Shown here: positions 23,183 to 34,307 of the stretch, piece after piece | Layout of the letters: each line of letters starts with the position of its first letter | Numbering within the stretch: position 1 is the stretch's first letter | Source: Tethya wilhelma | Taxonomy: Eukaryota; Porifera; Demospongiae; Tethyida; Tethyidae | Direction of reading: 5' to 3' | DNA length: 64,000 nucleotides | Assembly (NCBI GenBank): GCA_964030475.1 | Contig: CAXIPT010000002.1 | Coordinates: 8,506,308 to 8,570,307, forward strand | Made by a program: the position numbers and the translations under genes | The notes under the pieces: model-generated | The model's database searches: none | Seen by the model: the letters and a program-made list of their open reading frames with translations, nothing else | What the model was told of the DNA's origin: nothing

Positions 23183-24544
23183 ATGGAAACTTCCAAAGAG
23201 ATTGTTGTTCTTCTGACACCCTCGGACACCTGGTCTTACTATTTACAGTTTATCGACTCTCTAAATGCCAGCAAAGAATCTACTATCTTCTACCAGAAGT
23301 ATTTCATACCTGTGAGCACCGTGAATAACGAGGAGACAATTGAAGAATGTGTGAAGTACGTTAAGAAAATGGGGAAGAAATGCGTTGTGTCTTTCTCAGA
23401 TGACACAGTGGATGCGGCTGCAATTATTAATAAACGTCTTGGATATCCCTACCCGTCTCTTCTCTCACAAATGTACTGTAACCACAAGCTTCTCACACGT
23501 ATGCTAGTGAATGACTTTGATTGGTTCCACGGTTTCAACCTAGACGAGTCCATCCCTTCTGTTCTTGCTAAGGCAAAAGGCCGACCATGTATGCTCAAAC
23601 CAACCATGTTAGCCTGTGGAAGAGGAGCTTACCGTTGTGATGATATGGAGTCACTCAGTAAAGCACTTCAAGCCATCTTTTCTGACGACGAATATTGTAG
23701 AAAAATTGAGCAGCAGCATTCGGTGGCAGTTGAAACGATAAGGAAGGAAAGCCAAGAAGTGGCTAGGCAGTGTACTCAATACATGATAGAAGAGCTCCTT
23801 GAAGTTCACAATACCTACCAGTTCTGTATGGAGGCCTTTATCACAAATGAAGGAAAAATCATTCCGTATGCACTCATTGAGGAGTTACGATTCAATCACG
23901 GAATGTTTCTTGGTCACATGATTCCACCCATACATTTGGACGACTCTCTTCAAGCGTGTGAAGATTACCTTATTCAAATCGGGGAAAAGCTTCGTGAGAT
24001 CGGTTTCAGAAACCATGTGTTCAATATTGAGTTCTGGAAACTGTCGGACGGGAGATTACAATTGACAGAAATTAACCCAAGAACCGTTACCCCATTTTTC
24101 CCACTCTACAAACAGTATTCTGGTTGTCTTTCGTATAATGATATTGCCGATCTACTCATCAGCGGAAAGGAGCCCCTGCAAACACCTTTCTCAAAGCTAA
24201 AGAGGGAATGGCCAATACACAAAGAAGATGGCAATGCAAAGTATACACTTCTGCTTGATTTAGATACACGAGCGACTGGCAAAGTCAGCGATGTGTTCAA
24301 CTATGATGAAATGATCGAAGAAATGGCAAAGAGAAATATTCCACTGTTTATGTTCACTCCAAAAGATAGCGTACTTACTGAACTAAACAAAAGTTACATT
24401 GGTACGAGCATCATTCAAGTTGTTATACAAGGGTCATGGAGCAATATTGTGACACAAGCAAAGGATCTACGTAAGAGGTTCTACAAAGATTTGTCACAGT
24501 GTGAGGAAGATAAGGAGTATCCAGACTATTTTGACGTGCTTTGA
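23183..24544 (+). CDS. Intronless ATP-grasp family ligase
   Basis: A single open frame of 453 residues, starting at ATG 23183 after an AT-rich leader. The fold is recognised from the ATP-binding lysine region RPCMLKPTMLACGRGAYRC (residues about 134-152, K139), the strand-and-loop MIEELLEVHNTYQFCMEAFI (about 201-220), and the metal-binding FNIEFWKLSDGRLQLTEINPRT (about 280-301, with E283, E296 and N298 as likely ligands). ATP-grasp enzymes join a carboxylate to an amine or thiol through an acyl phosphate; relatives with this length make dipeptides or tag amino acids, but the substrate cannot be told from sequence. No signal peptide, so cytosolic. The lack of introns, unlike its neighbours, could mean retroposition or horizontal transfer. 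A polyadenylation-like AATAAA lies at about 24590. Confidence 0.8.
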   Translation: METSKEIVVLLTPSDTWSYYLQFIDSLNASKESTIFYQKYFIPVSTVNNEETIEECVKYVKKMGKKCVVSFSDDTVDAAAIINKRLGYPYPSLLSQMYCNHKLLTRMLVNDFDWFHGFNLDESIPSVLAKAKGRPCMLKPTMLACGRGAYRCDDMESLSKALQAIFSDDEYCRKIEQQHSVAVETIRKESQEVARQCTQYMIEELLEVHNTYQFCMEAFITNEGKIIPYALIEELRFNHGMFLGHMIPPIHLDDSLQACEDYLIQIGEKLREIGFRNHVFNIEFWKLSDGRLQLTEINPRTVTPFFPLYKQYSGCLSYNDIADLLISGKEPLQTPFSKLKREWPIHKEDGNAKYTLLLDLDTRATGKVSDVFNYDEMIEEMAKRNIPLFMFTPKDSVLTELNKSYIGTSIIQVVIQGSWSNIVTQAKDLRKRFYKDLSQCEEDKEYPDYFDVL

Positions 24545-24682
24545 ATGGTTATTACATTATAATTTGTTCACATTGTATTGCTGGTAAAAAATAAATCGTA
24601 TTGTAGTTATGTTACTTAATGCATCTCATGGTTTTACTGAACCACAAAACTTAATCTTGCAAGTTGCAGACCCACGGTCACT

Positions 24683-24726
24683 GCGCATGCGCATTCAAGC
24701 AATTGCGATGAAAATACAGGAAGTGG
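24683..24726 (+). promoter_or_regulatory. Orphan NRF-1/ETS-type promoter
   Basis: GCGCATGCGC at 24683-24692 and ACAGGAAGTGG at 24716-24726, the same order as in the receptor promoter. An ATG at 24821 (MSLIESISIPDLLQCLNEF) stops after 19 codons. The sequence to about 25000 may hold a decayed first exon followed by a possible donor (gacgaggtgagtt), but no downstream gene is recognised. Confidence 0.4.
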
Positions 24727-25314
24727 ATGTACAACATCCCGATTCCCGCCATAACGTTGACACGTGGTCAATTACTCTAGTCTTGCTGCATGTTGTTGAC
24801 TGCCTCAGCCCCTGTTTACCATGAGTCTAATAGAGTCTATATCTATTCCTGATCTTTTACAATGCCTGAATGAGTTCTAGAACAATTCCATACGCTCAAA
24901 GTGGTCAAGACCATGTCACTAAAAGTCTATCAGGCGGGAGAAGCTGAAGTGAAGTCACTATCAAGACAGGCTCAGTGAAGTCACTGACCCTACAGGACGA
25001 GGTGAGTTAATTGCCAGCTATGCCGGCTGTTGTTCAAAGTTGAAATGTATAATATAAACCTGTATTAAACATGCTCTTCCTAGTTTGTTGCTGAGTTGAA
25101 ATAATAATATACAGTATTTAAAACTCCTTTGAAGAATGATACCCTAGTGCACAACCAGTCAGTGAGTATGCAGTGTTCTGCTGGAGTAGGCCTAACTCCT
25201 AGCACTGTGCTTCGAATTGGGATACCATATAGTCATATAATGTCCGTACTGAGTCTAGTACAAAGCTTGACTCATGCAGTGAGGACTTGGCAATGCATGC
25301 TTAATGCAAGCTCT

Positions 25315-26025
25315 AGTCTCGCCAGCCAGACGTCCAAGAGGGGGGGAAAGGGCGTCTGGTAAAAGTGGCCTAGTTTTCGTGTGCAATGGAATTTCATTAG
25401 CGTGACGTAAGGTTATGCTGTCACATGAAAAACTCTTTGCCAGAAGACTTTAGTTTAATAACTGCAGCTTTGTTTTTCCCTAAGCTTTGTAAGACTGAAC
25501 TTTCACTGTTTGTGTGTAGAAAATGGCTCAAACTCATGATTACCGTATAGCCGGAAAATTTGGCGAGAATTAAATTTGGCGGATTGAGCAAACTTTGAAT
25601 TTGGCGGATTTTAATTTGGCGGAGCGAGCCGATCACGTGCACAATATGCGTACGTACGCATATGCGTATACGCACACGAACTAAATATTGGCGGATTTTA
25701 ATTTGGCGCTACTAAGTCTCATCCGCCAATCCGCCAAATTTAATTCCCCGCCAAATTTTCCGGCTATACGGTACTTCACACTGGAGTACACTAATGGACG
25801 TGGACTGTTCTTGGATGATGATTATACAGTGTTACAGACTCACATGACAAGAATGATCTGGTTGGTTGGTTTCAAATTTGGCAGGAAATTTAACATCATT
25901 AAGTTCAAAATTACAAAATACTATAATCTGATTGGAGGTTACAACATTCCGCGATTGCAAACGAAAACTTGGCTACTTTTACCAAACGTCCTTTTCCCCC
26001 TCTTGGACGTCTGGCCCGCGAGACT
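25315..26025. mobile_element. Mutator-like non-autonomous transposon with about 75-bp TIRs
   Basis: The left end AGTCTCGCCAGCCAGACGTC, continuing through 'ggtaaaagtggcc..gttttcgt.tgcaat', is the reverse complement of the right end ending at 26025 (gacgtctggcccgcgagact). Flanks repeat atgcaagctct (25304-25314) and atgcaagctcc (26026-26036), a 10-11-base target duplication as made by Mutator-type transposases. The interior carries a nested MITE and no transposase. Confidence 0.8.
25541..25773. mobile_element. MITE (TACCGTATAGCCGG family) nested in the Mutator-like element
   Basis: The ends TACCGTATAGCCGGAAAATT and its reverse complement are perfect. The inner arms contain repeated 'aatttggcgga' segments. 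TA at both outer ends suggests a Tc1/mariner-type TA duplication. A relative lies at 29297-29535. Confidence 0.85.
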
Positions 26026-26794
26026 ATGCAAGCTCCAAGTCTTTGTGATCCCAAAGACAGCACTTAAGCAAAGTTTAGTAGTACAATCATTATATGATTT
26101 AGTGGCTTCCTTAAAGCCTGCAGCTAAGTTCTCCTTCCTTTTCTTGGCTTCCATATTGAACAAAGTAAAACCCCTCAACAATGGTGCACACAATGTCATG
26201 CCCAGTTTTGTAGGAAAACCTGACTGGTCAATCAGGCTGACATCATGCATTTGGAAAATCGACTTTTCTGGCCATGAACAATTAAGTAAATTTAGCATAA
26301 ACCGAAAATTTTTACCAAATTGAATATTTCAGGTGTAGTGTATATTAAACGGAGTCTTATTTTGCACATGACACCATTCAGATAGGGAGCTAGCCTTTTG
26401 AAAGAATTTAATTCTTGTGTCTTATGTTTTTTGTTTATTTGGTGTATGCCATACGGAAGCATTTGATCGTACCGGCTTTATTGACTCACATTACGTACAT
26501 AGATTTATATGTCAACCTGATGAACATGGTAAGCTATCATCTACTTTCATGCACACCGGAAAAGTAGCAATCAGTTAATTACATGCAGTATTACTTCACA
26601 AAATATTTCCATGGTTTTTGATGATGTAATTGTACTGGCTCTATAAGAAGTGTGTCGAGATGAATGTGACTTAGCTGTAGCTAGTCTGATGTACCTTACC
26701 CTGCTTGTTTTGGTAAATAATATTTTGTCATAATCCTTTATAGAAAGATGATAAATTACACTGTCAGATTCGACTTGAGGTACTGCAATGACTN

Positions 26795-26852
<58 letters not shown>

Positions 26853-26984
26853 CCTGAGGAAATGAAGAACAAGAGAGAACAGGATCGATTAACATAAAGA
26901 ACAGGTATCAATGTTAGTAAGTAAGTATGGTTTTGCTAACGAATCAGTGTACAAGTAACTTGTGTTGTACTACAGTGATGTACT
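26026..26984. other. Spacer after the Mutator-like element; no gene recognised
   Basis: A frame open from inside the element to 26323 shows no family features and is mostly transposon-derived. A (CT)n tract is at 26795-26848, next to an undetermined base at 26794. Confidence 0.5.
26795..26848. repeat. (CT)n microsatellite
   Basis: Uninterrupted CT dinucleotides next to one undetermined base. Confidence 0.95.
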
Positions 26985-29125
26985 GAATTTGTAATTGACA
27001 GTCGGATTTATGTGTATAGTTATAACTCAAAACCAACTTTGTATCCTTCAATTTTACCCAAAATGGTAATCTGTCATTAATTTTGAAAGGTTAAGCTCAT
27101 TGTATGCTTGTTATAATCGTACAAATTTCATTTTCATACAACTAACCATATAAAGTATAATAAAAATTTTATAAAAATGAGAACTGTAGGAATGGGCAGT
27201 GCGGTAAAAAGCAATGAAACAAGGCAAGTCTCTGAATTTCGGCACATGACTACTTCATTTTCATGAGTCAATTGCAAGTTTGAATTCCATCATTCAATGA
27301 TAATTATCAGCCATTTGGCTCATGAGTCGATGCAAGCAATCACTTGATTAATTTAGATAAAGTAACAAGCATGTAGAATGTATAGGTACACAGTAGCGTA
27401 TGAGAGTTGAGTACAAAAAATGAAGTAGTCATGTGCCGAAATTCAGAGACTTGCCTTGTTTCATTGCTTTTTACCGCACTGCCCATTCCTACAGTTCTCA
27501 TTTTTATAAAATTTTTATTATACTTGTTCATTCACTTTTTTAAACACTAAGGTGCTTAATTGCATGGAAAGAATCATACAGCAGAGACTCTACAACATTG
27601 ATGCGCATGCGCATTATATGCATGCAACCACGTGTTCTATTGACGACCTTTGCCTAGGCTAACTAAATTGACGACCTATACCTACATTAAAAGGCTAAAT
27701 AAAAAGTACAGTATTTTATATCGAGAGTTTCAAAGCTGCCTAGATTTTGTTTGCTGCCTTTTCGCCAGCAAACGAGTCGAAAAGGACGTAGTGTGCATCA
27801 AATGAAGTCCCACTATATGGTCAAAGTTGGCTCAATACCTTTTGTTTGTCTGGAAATCGCGTTCAAGTAAGTCAGTTAGGAAGGAAGGAAGGAAGGAAGG
27901 AAGGAAGGGGAGAACAAAATTGCACTGTTGTGGCTTCTCGCCAGCGCTCTCTCCAGAGTGCTCCAGAAACTTTCTGCCAGTTTTCTTGGTTAATACAGTA
28001 AGCAAACTGTCTGGGGGAGGCTATTAAATGCATTTGAAGGCTTAGCTTTCTTTCCCTGAAAGTTTACAAGCATAAACATTTTGTATTGTGTCAATGGGAC
28101 AGTCGGCCCATTCCTACTATACGTACTACCGTACGTATGATATTGACTGATAAAAGGTTGAAATAATTTTTTTTGTTATGTATAGTCAGTATAAAGAAAG
28201 CATGCACCTAAAAGCACCTTGAGTGTGTTTATGAGTAGGACAGTCATATGGAAATGTGACCTATACCATTGTATTCAGTGCGATAAGAGCATTCAAATGA
28301 TATTCATTTTGTTATATTTGCTTAACATAGGCCAAATTAGCTCTTCACCCATAAGTATTGAATATTGATATTGGGCCTGAGTGCATGGTTATGAATCAAA
28401 ACCAACTTTGTATCCTTAAATTTTACCCAAATGAAGGCAATCTATATATCATTTGAAAGCTCATTTTATGCTTGTTACATTAGTATAAGTTTTTTGTTCA
28501 TACAACTAACCATTAATGTGACTAATAAAGGGTTAAATATGTAGTCATATAAAGAAAGCACCTAAAAGCACCTTGTGTATATTTATGTGTAGGAAGGTCC
28601 TATGGAATTGTGACCTATACCATTATATTCAGTGCGATAAGAGCACTCAAATGATATTCATTTTGTTGTGGTTTGCTAAAGGTAGGCCAAATTAGCTCTT
28701 CACCCATAAATACTGAATATGATTGACATCGGATTTGTATTGGGCCTGAGTAATCAAAAAACAACTTTGTATCCTTACATTTTACCTTAACAAAGGCAAT
28801 ATATATAATATTATCATTTGAAAGCTTATTTTATGCTTGTTACATTGGTACAAGTTTCATTTTCGTACAACTAACCATCAACATTGACTGATATTAATAA
28901 AGGTTTAAAGTCCGTATAAACTTAGGAAGTACCTAGCTAAAAGCACCTTGTGTAAATTTTATGTGTAGGAAGGTCATAATAGTATTATTATTTTACTGTG
29001 ACCTATACCATTGTATTCAGTGCGATAAGAGCATTTCAATAATATCCATTTTGTTGTGGTTTGTTAAGTGTATTCATCCATAAGTACTGAATATGATTGC
29101 CAGTTAATTGGACTTGTATTGGGCC
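26985..29125. repeat. Satellite-like array A, block 1 (about 350-375-base monomers), split by a transposon
   Basis: Monomers share the landmarks 'aaagaaagcacctaaaagcacctt', 'ttcagtgcgataagagca', 'tcacccataagtactgaat', 'gtattgggcctgagtggtta' and 'aaccaactttgtatcctt'. 'cacctaaaagcacctt' recurs near 28205, 28559 and 28935. A partial monomer at 26985-27164 is separated from the rest by the composite element at 27165-28145, which therefore inserted into the array. Confidence 0.85.
27165..28145 (-). mobile_element. Composite non-autonomous element C, copy 1 (reverse orientation)
   Basis: It consists of the GTAGGAATGGGC MITE (arms at 27175-27265 and 27415-27530) joined to about 600 bases that end at 28145 in the hairpin ATACGTACGGTAGTACGTAT (here reversed). 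The internal part contains an NRF-1-like palindrome (27603-27612), CACGTG and a (GGAA)n tract (27881-27908). Other copies are at 37204-38196, 48350-49434, 55130-56025, 62131-62480 and 63606 to the window end. Confidence 0.7.
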
Positions 29126-29296
29126 TGTGTGGTTATGAATAATAATTTGACTTAATTGTATACAATCAAGCAGCTCCCTCGATCCTTTGTGGTTCTCTCT
29201 GGCAGTGCATGTTCTAGAGATTTTGTGCACTTTGCTTTGCTGAGGCATAATCTCTGTCGACTTTCATGGATGAAATAGTATTATTGAAAATTTGAA

Positions 29297-29535
29297 TATC
29301 GTATAGCGGGTAAATTTGGCGAATTGGCGAATTATTCTGCAATTGCCAAATTACAAATTACCAAGCAGTTTTATACGCACGCACCCACATATAAACAATG
29401 CAGCGTGCAGAATTAAATTGCCAAATTTAAAATTGCCAATCACGCTAAAATGCGAATTTGGCAATTTTAAGCCTACCATGCAAATTTGCAAATTTGCTAA
29501 ATTTTAAGCCCACCAAATTTACCTGCTATACGGTG
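29297..29535. mobile_element. MITE of the CCGTATAGC family
   Basis: The inverted ends atcgtatagcgggtaaattt and aaatttacctgctatacggt flank repeated 'aatttgccaaatt' segments. The paralogous segment near 39478-39500 reads gaatatgcatgcatactcatt without it, giving an empty site and a TA (now TA/TG) target. Confidence 0.8.
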
Positions 29536-29699
29536 TGCATATATTATACTCATTGTTGAACATGAAACATGCATGCATTGATCAGATTAACTTCTACATG
29601 GCTACATTTCTTGTAAAGAACATCACAGTGTAGCCAATAATCTACCATTAGACAAATTATGAGTCAATTAATCCATGCACATGCACGTGTATAGAGCTA

Positions 29700-30840
29700 C
29701 AAGCTATCAATCAATTCCAATGGAATATCATCATGCAGTATGCCTGTTTAGACGAATTTTTTAGCTCAATTGATTCAGTGTTTGAGAGTGTTCCTGGAGG
29801 GTTGTTGAACTGACAAGTACTAGTGGAGGTACAGTTCTGTCCATCCCAGAGGGAGTCATCGAGATCTGGGAAGAATGTTCCATAATTAACTACTGGTATA
29901 CCAGGCCAGGCTGAGTTAACTCCACTCTCATACTCAATCACGGAAATAGTCATTACCAACAAATGATGGGGGAATATTCCTTCATTAGGTCTATCACATG
30001 GGCATTTCCCACGACTGATCAGAACTGCTGTCTTCTGTGAGCCCACCAACTAATGACTAAATGTGTTGTTGTCTCTGCGTACTTGAAATTTTCCTGAATT
30101 AAAATTCAGATCTACAGAATATCAAATAGCTTTTCCTAATTTCTATGCTATACAACAAATTTTTGGCCTTTCGTTTTCATGTTACCAAAATCTCGTTCCA
30201 AAATAATGAATATTCATGTAAATAATGATTGGTGAATGAAACACCTTAAACTATGAATAATTAATTAGGCGGAAACCTTAGAAGGTTGCTATGGCAACCA
30301 AACTTTTTAAGGAGATAACTATTATCATGAACCTCTATAATCTCGATTGGGGTTACCGCTAATCGTATTGTTGATAAGATATAGCCGAGAAGGAGAGAAC
30401 GGCAGGTGTGCATTATATGGAAAAAGCTGCATATCTTTCATCCAGATCAGTATTTCTGAACCCCAATTAAGATTTAGGCAAATATTGACGAAAAAAATTT
30501 TTATGCAAAAAATGGTTACCATAGCAACAGGAGAACATTTCCGCCTAATTAATTATTCATTTTTTGCTGATTCAGCAAATATGGAACAGTCACATGACCA
30601 ACTTTTGATTTAAAGATGTTTGAAATATCCCGAAGAATCTATACCTACGTTTCCATGGTTACTAATTAGTTAGTTTAAAAGTTATGACCATTCCGAATAT
30701 TGATGAGATTATTTTACTATACATTATAAGGTATGCTGTTGACCCAGGCCTTAAGTACACAGAGGTCTTCCTGAAGGTCATGGATGTAGGATCCTTCTAG
30801 TAACTGAGAATGATCATAGTGACCGTTGAAACCAAACGTT
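29700..30840 (-). pseudogene. Decayed copy 1 of the NNPPWF-type secreted protein family, interrupted by a transposon
   Basis: The 3' half of the family gene is recognisable at 29705-30072 (C-terminal ELIELxxx, stop region, WDGQNCTSTSTCQFNNPP, CPCDRPNEG). It continues at 30765-30840 (region encoding SYIDGVSLTHG). The two parts are separated by the transposon at 30073-30764. Several frame breaks and missing bases are present, so no full-length product is possible. Confidence 0.8.
30073..30764. mobile_element. Non-autonomous element, CTCTGCG family, 2-bp target duplication
   Basis: The left end CTCTGCGTACTTGAAA and right end TTAAGTACACAGAG are inverted. The paralog at about 33385-33400 reads ttgttGTcttcct where this locus reads ttgttGT[element]GTcttcct, so the target duplication is GT. 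Internal segments ('gccgagaaggag', 'attattcat..ttgctgattt.agcaaa', 'cacatgacc') are shared with 41371-42078. Confidence 0.85.
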
Positions 30841-31365
30841 GAACATCTGACAGTTCTGGTTCTTTTTGCATCAATTGGAAAGAGCTTGTTTTGAACTTTT
30901 CTTTACATCTCTCATATTTAGAGTATACGATATGCACGTGGAAATATGCAGCGCTTAGTATTGCACATATTTCCCCATTGACTCCCATACAAATTTAAAG
31001 TACCCCAGCCGTGATTTCATGTTTCATTAACAGACCAGTGAAATTCCAGTGCTTTACTTGAATGGGACTATTACAAATTGTGACCATGCCAACAATTTAT
31101 GCAAACATGCAGTGATAATAATACTGTAACAGTTTAATGGAAATGCAACATGTATTAGACAAGCAAACAGTTTTTCAACCATGTGATGGTATGGCGAGAA
31201 GCTGATTCATGAGGAAAAGACTTTATAATGAGCATGAGCCTGTGAACGTGTGTGTGCTAACTTAGTCAATATGTATACTTCGACATGCCTAAAGTGATGG
31301 TTGACGAGTAGAACTATTGCACTAATCAAATCAAATTTTTTGTATCATGAATTTTGTATTAGCTA

Positions 31366-32298
31366 TTAACGAGTTGTTGTAGTAATTTCAGTATCATCTC
31401 TGTTTCCACCACTAAGAGTACATCCTCCAGCTACAAAAATGTTATTGTCAGGAAGTGTTGTAGCTAGGCAGTCAAATCTTCCAATGTTCATGTCACTTTT
31501 GTGACACCATTCATTATTGTCTGTGTTAAGTTCAAGAATGGAATTTGTCTCCTTGCCTTCTTTATCTTTTCCTCCAATAGTGAGTACCTTCCCATGAACA
31601 GTTACGCAAGTAGACCACCTCACTGGTAGGTCAGGAAGGCGGTGCCATTCTTGACATTCTTTAGATTTTTCTCTGAATATCGATGGTAGCTTGCTTCGTC
31701 TTGATGATTGAATTAGTTCACTAAATTGGCAAGATAGTACTGAGTAGTCATTACTAGAGTTGTATGTGCTACCTCCTATTAGGTAGAGAGTATCTCCATA
31801 AAGTGTAGCGGAAGCTGTTCGTATTCCAAAAGGAAGTGGAGCTGCTGTACTCCATTTTCTGGCTGCAATATCCATGACTTCTACAAGAGTGTAGTAATTA
31901 TTATCACTATTACTTGTATCCCTACCTCCCATGACAGCCACATGGGTGGTGGTGGAGAGAACTGTAGTATAATGCCTCTCTGTTGGCATTGGTGGGTATA
32001 GCTCCACCCACTTTTGGTCATGATAGGTATATAGCTTGTTTGTACCAAGCCCTCCAACTGCTGTGAGTGTGTTGTTGATAGTTGTAAGAGCAGAACGAAA
32101 GTGAGGACACTTTGTTGGAGTTGACCATGAGGAGGTGCTGTAGTGGAAAGAATAGATGTTATAATCCATCCACGAATAGTCATTGATGTAAACAATGTCT
32201 CCCACAAGTGTAGAGGATCCTCTTGCCAGTCTACGAGGTGCATTTGGTCCCATGCTCCATTTTAAGGTTAACTTGTTATCCAAACATATAGCTGCCAT
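31366..32298 (-). CDS. Kelch-repeat protein without kinase domain
   Basis: A single open frame of 310 residues. At least four Kelch-type repeats are seen, each with a GG after a hydrophobic run and a downstream W: HVAVMGGRD, DTLYLIGGST ... WHRLPDLPVRWSTC, KVLTIGGKD, NNIFVAGG. Kelch repeats fold as blades of a beta-propeller and bind protein partners. The sequence is clearly paralogous to the Kelch half of the kinase-Kelch gene at 45959-48183 (for example ERHYTTVLSTTTHVAVMGG against ARRGATVLSTTTHVAVMGG). The first ATG follows a possible splice acceptor (cttcatcag, about 32300), so an upstream exon could exist, but no kinase sequence lies in the next kilobase. It may be a Kelch-only derivative or a truncated remnant. 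Confidence 0.65.
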   Translation of the reverse strand: MAAICLDNKLTLKWSMGPNAPRRLARGSSTLVGDIVYINDYSWMDYNIYSFHYSTSSWSTPTKCPHFRSALTTINNTLTAVGGLGTNKLYTYHDQKWVELYPPMPTERHYTTVLSTTTHVAVMGGRDTSNSDNNYYTLVEVMDIAARKWSTAAPLPFGIRTASATLYGDTLYLIGGSTYNSSNDYSVLSCQFSELIQSSRRSKLPSIFREKSKECQEWHRLPDLPVRWSTCVTVHGKVLTIGGKDKEGKETNSILELNTDNNEWCHKSDMNIGRFDCLATTLPDNNIFVAGGCTLSGGNRDDTEITTTTR

Positions 32299-32299
32299 G

Positions 32300-33160
32300 G
32301 CCTGATGAAGGTGTACTCACCCACGCACGGGTGAAAAATTCATGTAGAAGTAGTTTGGTCCAGAAATTGTTCTATGTAGCTTCTAACTTCAGAGTAGTGA
32401 TTGAGAAGATACCTTAATTGATCACATAATATTATAGCTTATAAGATTCTGGCACTCCCTGCTAGTGTGTGCAATATTTAGAATTATAAGATCATACCTG
32501 CATGCATGCATAGCCAGTGGTGTGGGCACAATTGAGAGCATACATACCTACAATTAAAAATTATATACTACAATTATGGCTATAAACATTTAGCAAACCT
32601 TAATAATTCTTGTGAAGACAGTTTTGAAATTAGCAATTATTGAAAGTTTTACCAACTCACTCCAAGTACACATAGTAATAATAATAATTATATTGTTGGC
32701 TATCCATTGTCACATGATATCAATATTTCATGCCTCACCATGGTAACTGATGACATCAAAGAAACCACAGGCAGGATACTCATAGTATGAATTCACTTGA
32801 TATACTGATAATGCACATTCTTACTTAACAAAGGCAAATTTAAGAAAATAATCATCCTGTCAAAACAATGCATGCAGTTCATCAATTCGTGACACCTAAA
32901 TGGTGCTTTTGAAGACTACTGTCTTCTGTTTGATTATAATAATTTGATCCTTGTGTCTACATTTTAATCCAAAGAATGTAAGCTCAAGATGTTTTGATCC
33001 TCTCCTCCATTTTAATTAACCCTTTCAGTGCTACAGTTCTTGTTAGCATTCGGTTATTGATTCTGATGGTTATTTCTGATTATAGTCCTTGTATGCACTA
33101 ACTATTGAATATCAAACATTTTAGTTCTGCTGGAATAATCATACAATATAGCTAGAATTT
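32300..33160. other. AT-rich spacer, nothing recognised
   Basis: No conserved open frame or repeat family was identified by eye. Confidence 0.5.
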
Positions 33161-33164
33161 ACAG

Positions 33165-33910
33165 CAAGCGCTAGTGGAGGTATACAGCCCTGTCCATCCC
33201 AGAGGGAATCCTCTGAGAAAAAAGTTCCAAAGCCACTTGTACCAGGTCAGGCTGAGTTAACTTCACTCTCACAGAAATAGTCATTTAACAAATGATGGAG
33301 GGGCTAATCCTTCATTAGGTCTATCACATGGGCATTTCCCACGATAATCATAATTGCTGTCTTCTGTGAGTCCACCAACAAATGACCAAATGTGTTGTTG
33401 TCTTCCTAGAGGTCCATGAGTCAGACTCACATCATCGATGTAGGCCTGATCCTTCTAGTGATTGAGAATGATCAAAGTGACTGTTGAAACCATTGGCGGG
33501 TCCAAACTGATATCTTCTGATCCTCCCACAGACGTGCCTCTAGCTGTGAACCTCCAACACTGANACCACAACAGGAAGTAGATTTTCAAGATTGAAAATG
33601 TGCTCATAATCATTGCCATTTACAGCTAAACCAGCCATCCAATAATTTTTTTAAAAATCATGGGCATTCTGGACACCACAAAGACCATTTTAAGCTAAAA
33701 AAATAAAATATGTTTTATTCATGGTACTTTCCCTTTAAGAATAGATCATGCACTCTATACTTGCACTCTTTACTTGTTAATGATTATCACGAGTGACAGA
33801 GCAACTACTTAAATGTATACTTTTAACCTGTTTGGCAGTTGTTGCACTGACACAGACTGAGATACTAGCAAGGCCTAGTGCTATTTTCAACGATAAAACA
33901 TAGTTATGAT
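33165..33910 (-). pseudogene. Decayed copy 2 of the NNPPWF-type family
   Basis: 33165-33565 matches the middle and 3' part of the 39646-40623 gene (WDGQGC region, CPCDRPNxG, GVNSAWP, HIWS). 33785-33900 matches its 5' end (SCPVT..., hydrophobic leader). The region between, and the extreme 3' end, are lost or unrecognisable, and there are several indels. An undetermined base is at 33564. Confidence 0.8.
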
Positions 33911-34307
33911 AAGTGTTATCAACACATACCCAATTGCCATGTATAGAGGTATATAACATACAATGTATTTTGTTCAAAAATTTTTTATGTATAAGTGTTT
34001 TAAGTACGTTGATCATGCATGAAGACTATACGTATAATGTTGATTGCAAGTTAAAGTTATACATTCAATAGAAGATTACACCATAAAAATAGTTTGATAG
34101 TTACATGTACATGGTGAGTGTGTGTATGTGTGTGTACATGCATGTGTGTAAAAATTTTGGTACATATAATACTGTTGAGTAAATAAGCGGAATGACACCA
34201 TTATAATAATAGTGCTACATGTGGTATATTATAATAATTATTGTATTTGTGTCCAACTGCACACGTGCACCTGCATGCATGTGTTCTACATGCATGCTTT
34301 GCCGTCT

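Noticed and set aside
25688..26323. 211-codon plus-strand open frame
   Set aside because: It runs through the inner MITE, the right end of the Mutator-like element and flanking DNA; no protein family features.
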